Source: Caldilineaceae bacterium
Lineage (GTDB): Bacteria > Chloroflexota > Anaerolineae > Caldilineales > Caldilineaceae
NCBI GenBank assembly: GCA_022827195.1
Contig: JAJDTL010000028.1
Span: forward strand, 124,001-188,000
Length of the DNA stretch: 64,000 nucleotides
Direction of reading: 5' to 3'
The translations under genes and the position numbers were made by a program. The notes beneath the pieces are model-generated. The model ran no database searches. It was not told the origin of the DNA and saw nothing but the letters and a program-made list of their open reading frames with translations. This document shows, piece by piece, positions 25,734 to 35,423 of this stretch. Position 1 is the stretch's first letter, and each line of letters starts with the position of its first letter.

Positions 25734-27668
25734 CTAAGGCACATGGGTTTGGAGGATTCCTCTCTTAAAACTATAGGGTCCTGTTTGCGCCTGTTCAGCG
25801 AACTGGTCATCATGCGCGATTGGCACGCGGCGACTGGTGTCGAGCCTGTACATGCCGGTCAGCAATTGGTAATCGCCATCCGGGATGTCGGCCGGAATCG
25901 ACATCAGATAGTAGTTCAGTATTATGTCGCCTTCCCGCCACTGCGACGGCACGTGTCCGAGACCGTCAGCTTGGGCGATTTTTTCCCCGCTTCCGTCAAT
26001 CAGATGGTTGAAGACTTTCAGTTGATCGGACAGGTCGGCGGGCTTCTGATGGATCCGCCAACAGTTTGTGACGATAACGTCTCCGTTGTCAATGCGTTGC
26101 AGATGGACGCCCGCGAGCGTCACTTGCCCGTCGAAAGCCAAGCCTGTCATAGGCGTTTTCCGACATTCATCGAGCGCATCTTCGTAGTCCGCCTGGTATA
26201 GCAACAAGACTCTTCTGTCGCCTCCGATTGAAATCTGCCGGGCCAGCCGGCCCGCGACTCTCGATACGATTTCCTGGATGATTGGGCTGTCTTCAGGTCC
26301 GAAAACCAGAACTGTGGGTCGCCGGCGAACCGCAATTGACTCCGATTCGCGCGAGAGGGACTCACGTACATGATATTGATCGCGCAACGTATAGCGCACC
26401 ACCGGCAAAAAGCGATGGGCAAGGTTGACCAGATACACGTCACCGGTCTCCTGAATGGAATGTACTGCCTCGACAATCTCATGGGCCCGGCCCACCGTCA
26501 TTCCTTCGTCGTTCCTTGTGATACGAAGCGACTGAACGCGATCCGAGATCCGGAGTGAGGCAAGGACGAACAACCAGAGGGCGATAACTGCCCAGCATGC
26601 GGTCACCGCCAACCCGCCGCGAGCGGAAACACGGCCGGCCAGACTGGCTATGTCGCGGAGCAGCATCCCGACTGTTATGAAAAATGCCGGCCATATCGTC
26701 AGTAGGTAGTAGATGTACAACTGGCCTCCTGGACGAAACATGAATACAAGCGGCGCCGAAACCGAAGCTATGCCGATCACCATGTAATTCCAGGTGCGGT
26801 CATCCAGGTGGGGCCGGCTCATCAAAAAGGTGAACATGTAGATTCCAGGCGCTATCGTCAAGACTCGCAGGAAACCGGTTGAGAAAAAACCTGAATCCGC
26901 GCCTCCCACAACGAGCTCTTGCATCAGTCTCCAGGAGCTCAGATCAAAGCGGTTGGTTGACAGGACAGCAGGCAATCTATTCCAACTGTCTCCGGTGTCG
27001 CTGAGAATAATTGGAGCGAAAGTTGCCAGAAAGAGCAGGCAGCCGACAGAGAGTTTGCCTATATTGTTACGGCTGATCCCGGTAATAAGCGCGATGGCCA
27101 AAGCGGGAAAGAGCGCCGCAGCGGAAAGTGGACTTGGATCGCGATTGCCCATGTCAGCATGCCGGCAACACCCCACCAAGGGCGCCGACCCTTTTGAAAC
27201 TGGAACAGACAGAAAAGTGTCGCAACTGTGAATGCTGACAGGACATTCTGGGCCCAGATCTTGCGCGAAAAGTTAACAGCCCACGGATTCATGGCGTAGA
27301 GAGGTCGCGATGACCGCAGGGCCCAGGCCAAACCAGCGTCGCGCCAAGACAGAGCACCCACCCACCGCCAATGTGTTGAGAAGAGCGATGAAACCCGTTA
27401 CCCAGAGAGGGCTTGAGCTGAATAGCAACGGAATCGTCAACAGATAGGGAAAGGCCGCCGAATTCACAATTCCGACGGAGGAGGGAAGACCTCTTGTCGT
27501 AAATGGGTCCTTCTCCAAAATGTCCGCCGCCAATTCGAGGGCGCGGGCTTCGTCGAAATTGAAGGCGGCAAGCTCGAGGCGGGCAAAGCGCATATAGCCC
27601 GCCAGCGCCATTAGGAGTGTAGCCAGGACAAAATCGACTGACAAGAAGGAGCTAAGTCTCTGAGCCAT
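25734..27668 (-). pseudogene. GT-C membrane glycosyltransferase with two frameshifts
   Basis: Three pieces together make one polytopic glycosyltransferase (ArnT/PMT-like). Piece one (27668 to about 27310) has the N-terminal helix, FNFDEARALELA with the probable catalytic acidic pair, and RRWFGLGPAV. Piece two (about 27310 to 27145) is in another frame and reads YAMNPWAVNFSRKIWAQN. Piece three returns to the first frame, with further membrane helices and a long soluble C-terminal domain (from about 26150). The two shifts are opposite in sign and about 165 bp apart. Either the gene is decayed, or an assembly contains two single-base errors. The C-terminal part seems well preserved. Confidence 0.72.
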
Positions 27669-27812
27669 GGACTACTGTCTGTTGGGCAAGCGTGAGAGCG
27701 GCGAAGGATCGGCCGTTTTGGCAGGGCTGCACCCTTCGCCATAGCGAAACGCGGCAGGACGCGCTCTCTTAAGCTATTGCCAGAGGGTTGGCAGTACTAC
27801 GTTCGCGTCCGC

Positions 27813-30074
27813 TCAGTTTGCGCCGGGATAAGGATATTCATACCAGTCGAGGAGGCCGACCGGCGCGGCCGCGCCGGCATAGAGGATTAGGGATGTGTAT
27901 TTGTCAGCGAAGATACGGCCGCCCCCGACCCCGTCAATGACCGCGCCCGACGGGTCGGCGAATTTGGGGCCGCCTTGCTTGCCTTCAAGGTTGGCCATCA
28001 GCGCCGCGAAAGTATTGGTTGCCACGCGCAGATAGCGCTCGTCGCCGCTGATTCGCCAGGCGTAGGTCAGCGCCTCTAGGACATGGGGCGTCGGCGCGGT
28101 AGTCTGCAGCGAGGGCAACTCCTTGTAGTAAAAGACGCCGTCAGGCCCGAGGCAGTGCTCGATCAGGTCGTCCATCACCGCCACAATCAGCCTTTTGACG
28201 CGCTCGTCATCGTCGATCAGCAGGTAGCGGGCAAAGGAGTTGACGGTGAGAGAGATCATGAAGGGCACGCGCGGCATCGTGTGGCTGGTATAGGGCGCAA
28301 GCAGCGCGCCGAACTGGTCGTGCCAGTCCAGAAACATCTCCACGAGCCGCTGGGCTTCGTTTCGCCAGCGCTGGTCGCCCGTCCCCAGCCACAGCCCGAC
28401 ATAGGCGCGAATCGCCCATCCTCCCTCGCGCACAGTCGCCTCACCCGGCTGGCTCATGGACGGCAACGCCATGTGACGCAGGATGTTTTCGCCGACTGAA
28501 ACCGCAACGTCCAGGCTCTCGCGGCGGCCGGTGAGAAAATAGTAGTCCAGGAAGCCTTCGGTCCACTCATGGGAAGGTGTGCATCTGCCCGTGGCGTGAT
28601 AACGCGTATGGATGCGCAGCCCGCCGTCGATCAACGGGTCCGGGTGGTGGTGGCAGAAGTCCACGTCGAGCCAGTGACGGGCGGAGACGAGCGCCGAATC
28701 GAGCGCGCGGCGCTGGCCACTGAGCGCATAGTAGAGCATGCAGGCGTGCGGGCGGTCATACTCATTGTTGACCCACACGTTCTCGCCACCGCCCCGGCCC
28801 TGATTGGTATAGCCGGAATCGGGCGCGTCGCCGAAGTGCATCATGCCCAGCGCTTTGGGGCGTCCGTCATGGAGCCTGTTCAGGTCGGTGAACAGGCGCC
28901 GAGGCAGCCCTTTGGGGAAGAAGGTCTCAACCCAAGGATTGTTGTCGCGGTACCATTCGACCGCAAGCGACGGCCGGTCGGGCAGTTGGAACTGCAGGCT
29001 GCGCTGGCTCAGCTCGTCCAAGGATGTCTGTGGCCCGTGGAAATGGAGCTGTATGCGGTGCGTCTTCGCCATTCCCTGGAGGACCGGCGCCGGCGGCTCT
29101 CCTGCAGGATACAGCAAGCAGGCGATGCCCTCGCTGTGGCCGTACAACCCCTTGGGAAAGTTTTGATGGGCCTGGTGGATGGAGAGACAAAGGCCTCCCT
29201 GCGCGTCGCGCCAGTCACACCAGAAATCGCCATAGTAGGAGTCGATGAAATGCTCGTTCGACTGATAGAGCATCGTTTCCGTGTCCAGCGTCAGCGAGAC
29301 TTCGCTGTCGCTCTCCTCAATCGCGGTTCGATACCATCCTTCCCCCAGGGCAAGCTGCGGGTTGGCTGCTCCATTTCGAGCAGGGGAGAAATCCAGTCGC
29401 AGGCCCTGCATGGACACCTGTTCAAGGTCGAGCGTGTGCAGAAACTGGTGCTCGACTTCTATATATGCTTTGCCGGCATACGCGGTAATGCGGCCACGAA
29501 GACCCAGAAACTGGCTGCCATCCGCTTTCAGGTGCCGCCCGCGCACCAATATGACTGCGCGCAGCGGTCCCGCCTCTTCTATCTCCAGCTCGACCGCGCT
29601 GCGACTGCTGTCGGCCGCGCCGGCGTCGGTCTCCATGCGAAAGCCGGCGAAGGGCGCCGGCCACGTCTGAACGCCTTCGAGGACGACATCCTGCACCGGC
29701 AGGAATCCGGCGCGCGGCACGCGAAAACGCAATGGTCCGGTGTCGACGACTAGACCGTCCTCCTGTTCCGAAATTCGCACTGCCTTTGCCGGCTGCGGCG
29801 AGGACGCGCTTTCAGTCCCGGACGCGATGCGGAAGCTGATCGTCTTGGCCAGATTGCCCGGCAGGTCAGGCTGAAAGTGGACCATCATCCACTTGACGCT
29901 GCCGTCGGCCCAACGCGCCAGGACGCGTCTCTGGGAGGGCAGGGGCCCGCCGGCATCCTCGATGACGAACCGTTCGGCGTCCTGCAGTTTGCCCTCGCTG
30001 AAGGGGATGCTGACGGAGACCGGTTCGGCGAGGCGGTCGTACTGGGACAGCTTCTCGAAATGGAGGGTGCTCAC
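27813..30074 (-). CDS. Exo-rhamnogalacturonan-lyase-like (PcRGLX/YetA-type) protein
   Basis: 753 residues. The N-terminus (EPVSVSIPFSEGKLQDAERF, then RRVLARWADGSVKWMMVHF) has the pattern of the RIFT-barrel N-terminal domain of PcRGLX/YetA-like proteins. A beta-rich middle (about 100-370) precedes an alpha/alpha-toroid part with NNEYDRPHACMLYYAL and HEWTEGFLDYYFLTGR. Relatives degrade rhamnogalacturonan-type acidic glycans. No signal peptide is visible. The start is the GTG at 30074, because AAGGAG lies about 9 nt upstream. Activity is inferred from fold similarity only; catalytic residues were not assigned. Confidence 0.65.
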   Translation of the reverse strand: MSTLHFEKLSQYDRLAEPVSVSIPFSEGKLQDAERFVIEDAGGPLPSQRRVLARWADGSVKWMMVHFQPDLPGNLAKTISFRIASGTESASSPQPAKAVRISEQEDGLVVDTGPLRFRVPRAGFLPVQDVVLEGVQTWPAPFAGFRMETDAGAADSSRSAVELEIEEAGPLRAVILVRGRHLKADGSQFLGLRGRITAYAGKAYIEVEHQFLHTLDLEQVSMQGLRLDFSPARNGAANPQLALGEGWYRTAIEESDSEVSLTLDTETMLYQSNEHFIDSYYGDFWCDWRDAQGGLCLSIHQAHQNFPKGLYGHSEGIACLLYPAGEPPAPVLQGMAKTHRIQLHFHGPQTSLDELSQRSLQFQLPDRPSLAVEWYRDNNPWVETFFPKGLPRRLFTDLNRLHDGRPKALGMMHFGDAPDSGYTNQGRGGGENVWVNNEYDRPHACMLYYALSGQRRALDSALVSARHWLDVDFCHHHPDPLIDGGLRIHTRYHATGRCTPSHEWTEGFLDYYFLTGRRESLDVAVSVGENILRHMALPSMSQPGEATVREGGWAIRAYVGLWLGTGDQRWRNEAQRLVEMFLDWHDQFGALLAPYTSHTMPRVPFMISLTVNSFARYLLIDDDERVKRLIVAVMDDLIEHCLGPDGVFYYKELPSLQTTAPTPHVLEALTYAWRISGDERYLRVATNTFAALMANLEGKQGGPKFADPSGAVIDGVGGGRIFADKYTSLILYAGAAAPVGLLDWYEYPYPGAN

Positions 30075-30373
30075 GTTGTCTATTCTCCTTGGCTTCGCTT
30101 GGCAAACGGGATTCAACGCCGGTGGCAACGGCGATACCAAAAAATCCTACCAGTAGAGCAAACGCATGGCAAAGATGAGCGCGGTCTGCCAGGGAGCACT
30201 CTGTTGGGAACGGCCACAGCGCGCATGATAGAATGAGCCCGCCGGAAGTTGCAGGCCGCCCGGACCAGACTTTCCTCTGCTAGAGCAAAGCACACGAAAA
30301 CGTCCCCTAAACTTGGAAAAGATCGCCTCCGCGGGCGCCTTCTGCCCATACTCTTCCCTCCGGAGAACAGCAG

Positions 30374-31741
30374 ATGCCACCGAACATTCTCTTCCTGATG
30401 AGCGACGAACATCGCGCCGACATCACCGGCTACGAAGGTGATCCGGTCGTACGCACGCCAACCCTCGACCGCCTGACGCAGAGCGGTGTTGTCTTCCGCA
30501 ACGCGTATACGCCCTCGCCGATCTGCATACCGGGCAGACAGGCAATGATGTCGGGCCAGCTCCCGCGCACGTGCGGATGCGAACTGTTCGCCCATGATCT
30601 GCCGTCCGGCCACATGACCTTTTCCCGCCGCCTCAGCCAGTTCGCCTACCACACCGTCGCGGCCGGAAAACTGCATCACACAGGGCCGGACCAGATGCAG
30701 GGCTGGAGCCAGCGCATCGGCTCGGCGATGCAGGTCTCCCCCCACTTCATTGCCGGCAGGGACGAAGACGCCTTCGCCCGCTACACGAAAGATCCGCTCT
30801 CTGTGAAGTGGAGCGATACGAAAGAGGTGCTGCGGGCGGGTGTCGGCCACTCGCCTCACATTGTCCAGGACGAATATGCCTTCAAAGGCGCGCTCGACTT
30901 CATACAGCAATACTTTACCGACCCGTACTACGACCGGCAGCAGCCGGAGCGGCCGTTGTTGCTCAAGGTGAGCCTAAACCAGCCCCACTATCCATACTTC
31001 ACCGACGAAGGGAAGTTCACCTACTATTTGAACAGGGTCGAGCCCTTCCTCGACGAGCCTGTCTTCGACCATCCCTTCCTGGGCCAGCGGCAGGTACGGC
31101 CTGGGGTCGATGCCTCGCCGCGCGAGCTGAGCCGGGCGGTGGCAGGATACTACGGCATGATCGAGACGATTGACGGGATGTACGGTGCGCTGCTGGACGC
31201 GTTGAAGCACGTCGGCCAGAATCTTGACGATTGGATCATTGTCTACACCAGCGACCACGGCGAAATGTTGGGCGAGCACGGTATCTGGGAAAAGCAGAAG
31301 TTCTTCGAAGCCAGCGCCCGCGTGCCCCTGATCATTCGCTGGCCCAATGGATTCGCCGGCGGCAGGGCCGTCGAGGAAAACGTAAATCTCTGCGACCTGT
31401 TCGCAACCCTTTGCGAACTCTGCGACATATCCACGCCGCAGGGCTTGGACAGTCGCAGCCTCGCACACCTCCTCCGCGGCGATGGAGCGGCCTGGAACAA
31501 CGAAAGCATCAGCCAGTTTGGCGCGCGCAACCTCATGATTAAATGGGATGCGCTAAAATACCAGTACTACGGTGAAGATATGCCGGAGGTGCTCTTCGAT
31601 CTGGAACGCGAGCCGTCAGAGCGGGAGAACCTGATCGACGACCCCCGCTATGCAGCCGTCCTGCAAGAGTTCCGCCAGCGCCGGTTCGAACTGGGCTTCG
31701 GGCCCGGCGCGCAGGACGAATACGTGAATGCGGGCTACTGA
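30374..31741 (+). CDS. Type I sulfatase
   Basis: 455-residue sulfatase of the alkaline-phosphatase superfamily. The formylglycine motif Cys51-Ile-Pro-Gly-Arg55 is present and is followed by QAMMSG. Metal-binding residues are visible early (MSDEHR) and late (SDHGEMLGEHG). It hydrolyses a sulfate ester; choline-sulfatase- or glycan-sulfatase-like. There is no signal peptide, so it is probably cytosolic. The Cys must be converted to formylglycine by a maturase not seen in this window. GGAG precedes the start. It is divergent from the lyase-like gene, with 299 bp between them. Confidence 0.9.
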   Translation: MPPNILFLMSDEHRADITGYEGDPVVRTPTLDRLTQSGVVFRNAYTPSPICIPGRQAMMSGQLPRTCGCELFAHDLPSGHMTFSRRLSQFAYHTVAAGKLHHTGPDQMQGWSQRIGSAMQVSPHFIAGRDEDAFARYTKDPLSVKWSDTKEVLRAGVGHSPHIVQDEYAFKGALDFIQQYFTDPYYDRQQPERPLLLKVSLNQPHYPYFTDEGKFTYYLNRVEPFLDEPVFDHPFLGQRQVRPGVDASPRELSRAVAGYYGMIETIDGMYGALLDALKHVGQNLDDWIIVYTSDHGEMLGEHGIWEKQKFFEASARVPLIIRWPNGFAGGRAVEENVNLCDLFATLCELCDISTPQGLDSRSLAHLLRGDGAAWNNESISQFGARNLMIKWDALKYQYYGEDMPEVLFDLEREPSERENLIDDPRYAAVLQEFRQRRFELGFGPGAQDEYVNAGY

Positions 31742-31769
31742 AAAGTGCTGGCTGTTGGGAGGATATCGA

Positions 31770-32528
31770 ATGCTGAATCGAAGGACCCAAGACGAGTACA
31801 TCCTCGAAACACCGACATCGGAAGACGAACGGTTCACAGAAAGCGATCCGTGGCGCGTCTTCCGCATCATGGGCGAGTTCGTCGAAGGCTTTGACACGCT
31901 GGCAGGACTCGGAACGGCAATCTCGATCTTCGGCTCGGCGCGCACGCAGCCCGAAGACCCCAACTACAGGGCTGCCGTCGAAACAGCGCGCCTTCTGGCT
32001 GAATCCGGCCTTACCGTGATCACCGGCGGCGGTCCGGGCATCATGGAGGCGGGAAACCGCGGCGCCCAGCCGGCCGAAGGCACATCGGTCGGCCTCGGCA
32101 TCGAGCTCCCGTTCGAGCAGGGGCTGAATGAATTCATCGACGTCGGCATCGAGTTTCGCTACTTCTTCGTGCGCAAGTTGAACTTCGTCAAGTACTCGCA
32201 GGGCTTCGTCATCTTCCCCGGCGGCTTCGGCACGCTGGACGAACTGTTCGAAGCCTTGACCCTTATCCAGACCGGCAAGATCCGGCGCTTCCCTGTCGTC
32301 CTGTACAACAGCGTCTACTGGGGCGGTTTGTTGGCGTGGCTGCAAGACTCGATGCTGGCGGCTGGCAACATCTCCGCGCCCGACATCGACCTGATGCGGC
32401 TGGCCGATTCGCCGCAGGAGGTCCATGATCTGGTATGGCAAGGGTTGTCGGAGCAGGCCAGCTGGTGTGAAAAGTCCGCAGCAGCAGCACGCGCGAAGAC
32501 GCGGCAGGTGCTAGAGGCAAAAAGATAA
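31770..32528 (+). CDS. LOG-family (lysine decarboxylase-like) Rossmann protein
   Basis: 252 residues with the TIGR00730/LOG fold: SIFGSARTQPEDPNY, VITGGGPGIMEAGNRGA and the signature PGGFGTLDELFEALT. Characterised LOG proteins release the base from nucleoside 5'-monophosphates, as in cytokinin activation. The start at 31770 has GGGAGGA about 6 nt upstream, while the longer frame from 31728 overlaps the sulfatase end and has no such site. It is 28 bp after the sulfatase, so it is probably co-transcribed, though a functional link is not evident. Confidence 0.87.
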   Translation: MLNRRTQDEYILETPTSEDERFTESDPWRVFRIMGEFVEGFDTLAGLGTAISIFGSARTQPEDPNYRAAVETARLLAESGLTVITGGGPGIMEAGNRGAQPAEGTSVGLGIELPFEQGLNEFIDVGIEFRYFFVRKLNFVKYSQGFVIFPGGFGTLDELFEALTLIQTGKIRRFPVVLYNSVYWGGLLAWLQDSMLAAGNISAPDIDLMRLADSPQEVHDLVWQGLSEQASWCEKSAAAARAKTRQVLEAKR

Positions 32529-32689
32529 TCGACCCGTACGGGAAGGCCTTGGTTCCTACCCACCCTTGCGTCTATCCGCGGCCCCCCGGCTCTCCGTCCG
32601 TACCCATCATCTCTGGCCAGAAGCAGGCCAACCCGCTCCAAAACCGCTTCCATCGTAGCTGCGGGTAGCGAAGCGATCAATGAAGCGCT

Positions 32690-32956
32690 TCACGCTCGCC
32701 AGTCCACGCTTTTGAGCTGATCGGCAAGAATATCTCCTGTCGCCTCTAACCCTAAAGGGATGGGGACTTCTAACAGATATCCCCTCGCTCGGGTTGCTAT
32801 CGGACTGAGAATAGCCAGGCGTGTTTTCACGTTATAGGCTCGGGGCGACAGTACGACTGCGGGACGTCGTCCGGTCTGTTCATGCCCCGTCTGCGGACTG
32901 AAATCAACCCATTCCACATTGCCGCGGTCGGGAAAGTATGCGGATCCCGTTACCAC
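32690..32956 (-). pseudogene. MazF/PemK-type toxin, truncated by an in-frame TGA
   Basis: 88 residues of a MazF-type endoribonuclease: VEWVDFSPQTGHEQTGRRPAVVLSP, then NVKTRLAILSPIA and DQLKSVDWRA. In intact homologues the last motif is followed by Arg and a final helix. Here the codon after WRA is TGA, and the same frame continues with SASLIASLPAATMEAVLER down to about 32620, which looks exactly like that missing helix. A single CGA to TGA change explains it. The truncated protein lacks the C-terminal helix and may be inactive. Its start overlaps the antitoxin gene by 7 bp. Confidence 0.75.
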
Positions 32957-33201
32957 TCTTCACCGCCCACCGCCGGGCCGGTATCCGCTTCCGCGTGCAA
33001 ATTCTCCTCAGTCACTTGGGCCAGGAGATCGTCCAGGGTCAGCCGTGAACGCGGAGAGGGAACTACGACCGGCTCCATATTTCGCAGGGACAATCGGACC
33101 GGGGAACCGGATTCCAGCCCAATCTGAGACGCCAGCGCCCGGGGAATCCGCACGGCCAAGCTGTTTCCCCACTTCTGTACACGAGTTTCCACGGTTCTCA
33201 T
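32950..33201 (-). CDS. MazE/AbrB-type antitoxin
   Basis: 83 residues. The N-terminal swapped-hairpin DNA-binding domain reads RVQKWGNSLAVRIPRALASQIGL, typical of MazE. The C-terminal part is acidic (LLAQVTEENLHAEADTG) and would bind and neutralise the toxin. The start at 33201 matches homologues; GGAG lies very close upstream. It overlaps the toxin gene by 7 bp, the usual coupled order. A candidate promoter with repeated CTTGCA boxes lies at 33223-33250. Confidence 0.85.
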   Translation of the reverse strand: MRTVETRVQKWGNSLAVRIPRALASQIGLESGSPVRLSLRNMEPVVVPSPRSRLTLDDLLAQVTEENLHAEADTGPAVGGEEW

Positions 33202-33222
33202 TCTCCACTGTTTCAGAGCCAG

Positions 33223-33250
33223 AACATAGGCTATACTTGCAGTCTTGCAA
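33223..33250 (-). promoter_or_regulatory. Candidate mazEF promoter with repeated TTGCA boxes
   Basis: Minus-strand -35 TTGCAA (33250-33245), 16-bp spacer, -10 TATGTT (33228-33223), about 20 nt before the antitoxin start. CTTGCA occurs twice (33236-33241, 33244-33249) and TGCAAAT occurs at 33247 and 33263; these could be antitoxin-binding sites for autoregulation. Confidence 0.35.
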
Positions 33251-33267
33251 ATACGATAAATGTGCAA

Positions 33268-34358
33268 ATCGCAACAGAAACCACCAAATCACGCTGCCCG
33301 CCGACCTCTCCCACCTCGACAGCGCCGGGACAGGCTTTGTGCCCGCCCACTTGCACCCGTGCCGACCTTCGCCCAACCGTTTTCCTTCGCGCTCCTGCGT
33401 TGACCACTTCCTACGTGGACGCCCGCCCACCCGGCGCCGCGCCAACAGGCACGCGTGCGGGCCCTCGCTGCAGCCTTCCCGCCAAAGGGTGGCTCGACAA
33501 GATAGCCATATGAATGGAAAATGCCAGTTTCCCGAAAATCCGAGCAAGAGACCTTCGACCAGGGTAGCCTGTAGGTGACTCCTATTAGCAGCACAGACAA
33601 CGAAAAACTGAGAACATGAAACTTGAAAGTGAAGGCTTCCCCGATTTTAGTGCCTCCCGGCATAAGCGCCAGAGATGTGCTATATTGCGACTATGAGCTT
33701 GAACACAAAGTCTGCCCGAATCCAGAATCCGGTGAATCCCTGGCGACCGTCGATCCCCGCGCCGCGGACGCCCCGCCCCGTCGCCCACCGCACAGATCGC
33801 GCCCTGTACGCAAAAGCGCCCGATGGTCCCCAATTTTCACCCTTTTTGGCGACATTTGTCGACAATACAGCGACAAAAGTCGCCAAAAGTCGCCCAGCGT
33901 CGTTATCCTCTTTGTCCTTTCACATAAAATCGCCAATACATCCTGTCACGACAAACAGATTTTTTCGCCTCAGATCAGGGACTTATGACGACATTGGACG
34001 ACATGCGATACCCTTTCGATACTCTTTCGATGAACCCTGTGCCCTTCCTCGGCCACCTACTGTCGGCGCAGCCGCAAGCGGCGCGCGACTGCCTTGCTTC
34101 CTCACGCGCGGCCCATTCTCCGTTCCTCGATCGGGGGAGATGCAATCCTTTTGGGGAGAATTGCCAGTGCGGGCGCACCGATGGCGGCTCAACATGCGAC
34201 GGTAGGGCCACTGTGAACCCGGCTCGTCCCAATCTGTAAGGAACGTGGTGACAGTGCAAGGAAGGGCTCCGATCTGCCATCTGCCTCCAACGCAAGACGA
34301 CCGAAACTGACCGCAGGCAATCGATGAACACTTACAGCTTACGGACCTCGAATTTAAC
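33268..34358. other. 1.1-kb stretch with no convincing gene
   Basis: Frames here are low-quality (Arg/Pro/Cys-rich, no recognisable motif). The composition is patchy, with AT-richer parts at 33580-33700 and 33830-33990. The only clear structure is the inverted repeat at 33844-33888. The region separates the toxin-antitoxin pair from the catabolic gene series and may be decayed mobile or regulatory DNA. Confidence 0.6.
33844..33888. repeat. 18-bp inverted repeat with 9-bp spacer
   Basis: Arms 33844-33861 and 33871-33888 are complementary with one mismatch (core TTTTGGCGAC/GTCGCCAAAA). The motif GTCGCC recurs directly after the right arm (33889-33894). It could fold as a long hairpin or be a protein-binding site. 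Its function is unknown. Confidence 0.6.
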
Positions 34359-35306
34359 ATGAATTCCGACTTCGTGAACGCGCTCTCGGCGGACGACCTG
34401 CCCGCTTTGAAGAGCGCTCCCAAAGTCGACCTGCACTGCCACGCCTTCTTCAGCACGTGCCTCCGGAACCTGGAGAAGCGCGTTGGTCGTACGCTGGAGC
34501 CTCCTCCTGCCAAAATGGATGGGCTGGGCGGAATGCACGTCTACGCCACAGATGTCCTGGATCCCCATCTGCGCGACCGCGAGACCATCGAGTTTGTGGT
34601 GGAGTCCGCTCTCAGCGACGCGATCGAAGACGGAGTCGTCGTCCTGGAGATGAGCTTTGACATTCGCCGCGCGGCCTACTATGCGGACGGCCTGGCCGGT
34701 GTTCGCAGGCATGTCGAGGCATTGCGTGCGCGCTACCGGCCGCAGATCGACCTGCGCCCCGAACTGGGTATCCCCCGTCAGATCGCGGCCTGCCCTGAGC
34801 TCATGTCGCTGGCGAGCCAGGCGCTGGAGATGGGCTTGTTCACGTCGATCGATCTGTACGATCATCAGCATGCGTGTGCGCCCGAGGCGGTCGAGACTCT
34901 CTACGCCAAGGCCGGCGCCGCTGGGATGAAGTTGAAGGCGCACGTGGGCGAATTCGGCGGCGCGGCCGAGATTCGCCGGACCGTCGAGCTGCTGGAACTG
35001 GATGAAGTGCAGCACGGCATCGCCGCGTGCGAGTCGGTCGAGGTCATGCGCTGGCTGGCCGCCAATCGGATCCGGCTGAACGTGTGCCCCACGAGCAATG
35101 TCATGCTGGATGCCGTATCCCATTTGGCGGCTCATCCGGTCCGACTTCTGTATGACAATGGCATTCCGGTTACGATCAACACCGACGATCCGATGATATT
35201 CGACCAGAGCGTTTCTAACGAGTACCGCAATCTCTATCGGGCCGGCGTCTTCAGTGCGGCGGAGCTGGACGGGATTCGCCGCGCGTCGCTCGCGCCGGTT
35301 GCTTGA
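34359..35306 (+). CDS. Adenosine deaminase-like amidohydrolase
   Basis: 315-residue metal-dependent deaminase of the adenosine/adenine deaminase family. The zinc and catalytic residues are in place: His26 and His28 in KVDLHCH, His195 and Glu198 in AHVGEF, His219 in VQHGI, and Asp276-Asp277 in NTDDP, with the family segment NVCPTSNVML. It converts an aminopurine or related compound to the keto form plus ammonia in the cytosol. The natural substrate is uncertain, since the N-terminal substrate loop differs from classical Add. It opens a run of eight plus-strand genes reaching 43566. Confidence 0.87.
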   Translation: MNSDFVNALSADDLPALKSAPKVDLHCHAFFSTCLRNLEKRVGRTLEPPPAKMDGLGGMHVYATDVLDPHLRDRETIEFVVESALSDAIEDGVVVLEMSFDIRRAAYYADGLAGVRRHVEALRARYRPQIDLRPELGIPRQIAACPELMSLASQALEMGLFTSIDLYDHQHACAPEAVETLYAKAGAAGMKLKAHVGEFGGAAEIRRTVELLELDEVQHGIAACESVEVMRWLAANRIRLNVCPTSNVMLDAVSHLAAHPVRLLYDNGIPVTINTDDPMIFDQSVSNEYRNLYRAGVFSAAELDGIRRASLAPVA

Positions 35307-35423
35307 TTCACGGTTCTGCCAGAAGAGCCGCACACGCATGAATCGCTGTCTCACCCGAATTGTGATAGGCTAGCGCGCGGGAAGGGATTCGAGTCGCAGG
35401 CAAACGCACCAGGAGAAACGGCC

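Noticed and set aside
32685-32695. TGA in mazF as a selenocysteine codon
   Set aside because: The position corresponds to a conserved Arg in homologues and no SECIS-like hairpin is visible; a CGA-to-TGA mutation is simpler.
33008-33547. 179-residue open frame on the minus strand
   Set aside because: It overlaps the antitoxin gene, is Cys/Arg/Trp-rich and shows no domain pattern.
33693-34205. Open frame with a TGCTATATT box 6 nt before its ATG
   Set aside because: The translation is Arg/Pro-rich with no recognisable motif, and it contains the 18-bp inverted repeat. The -10-like box is interesting but not enough to call a gene.
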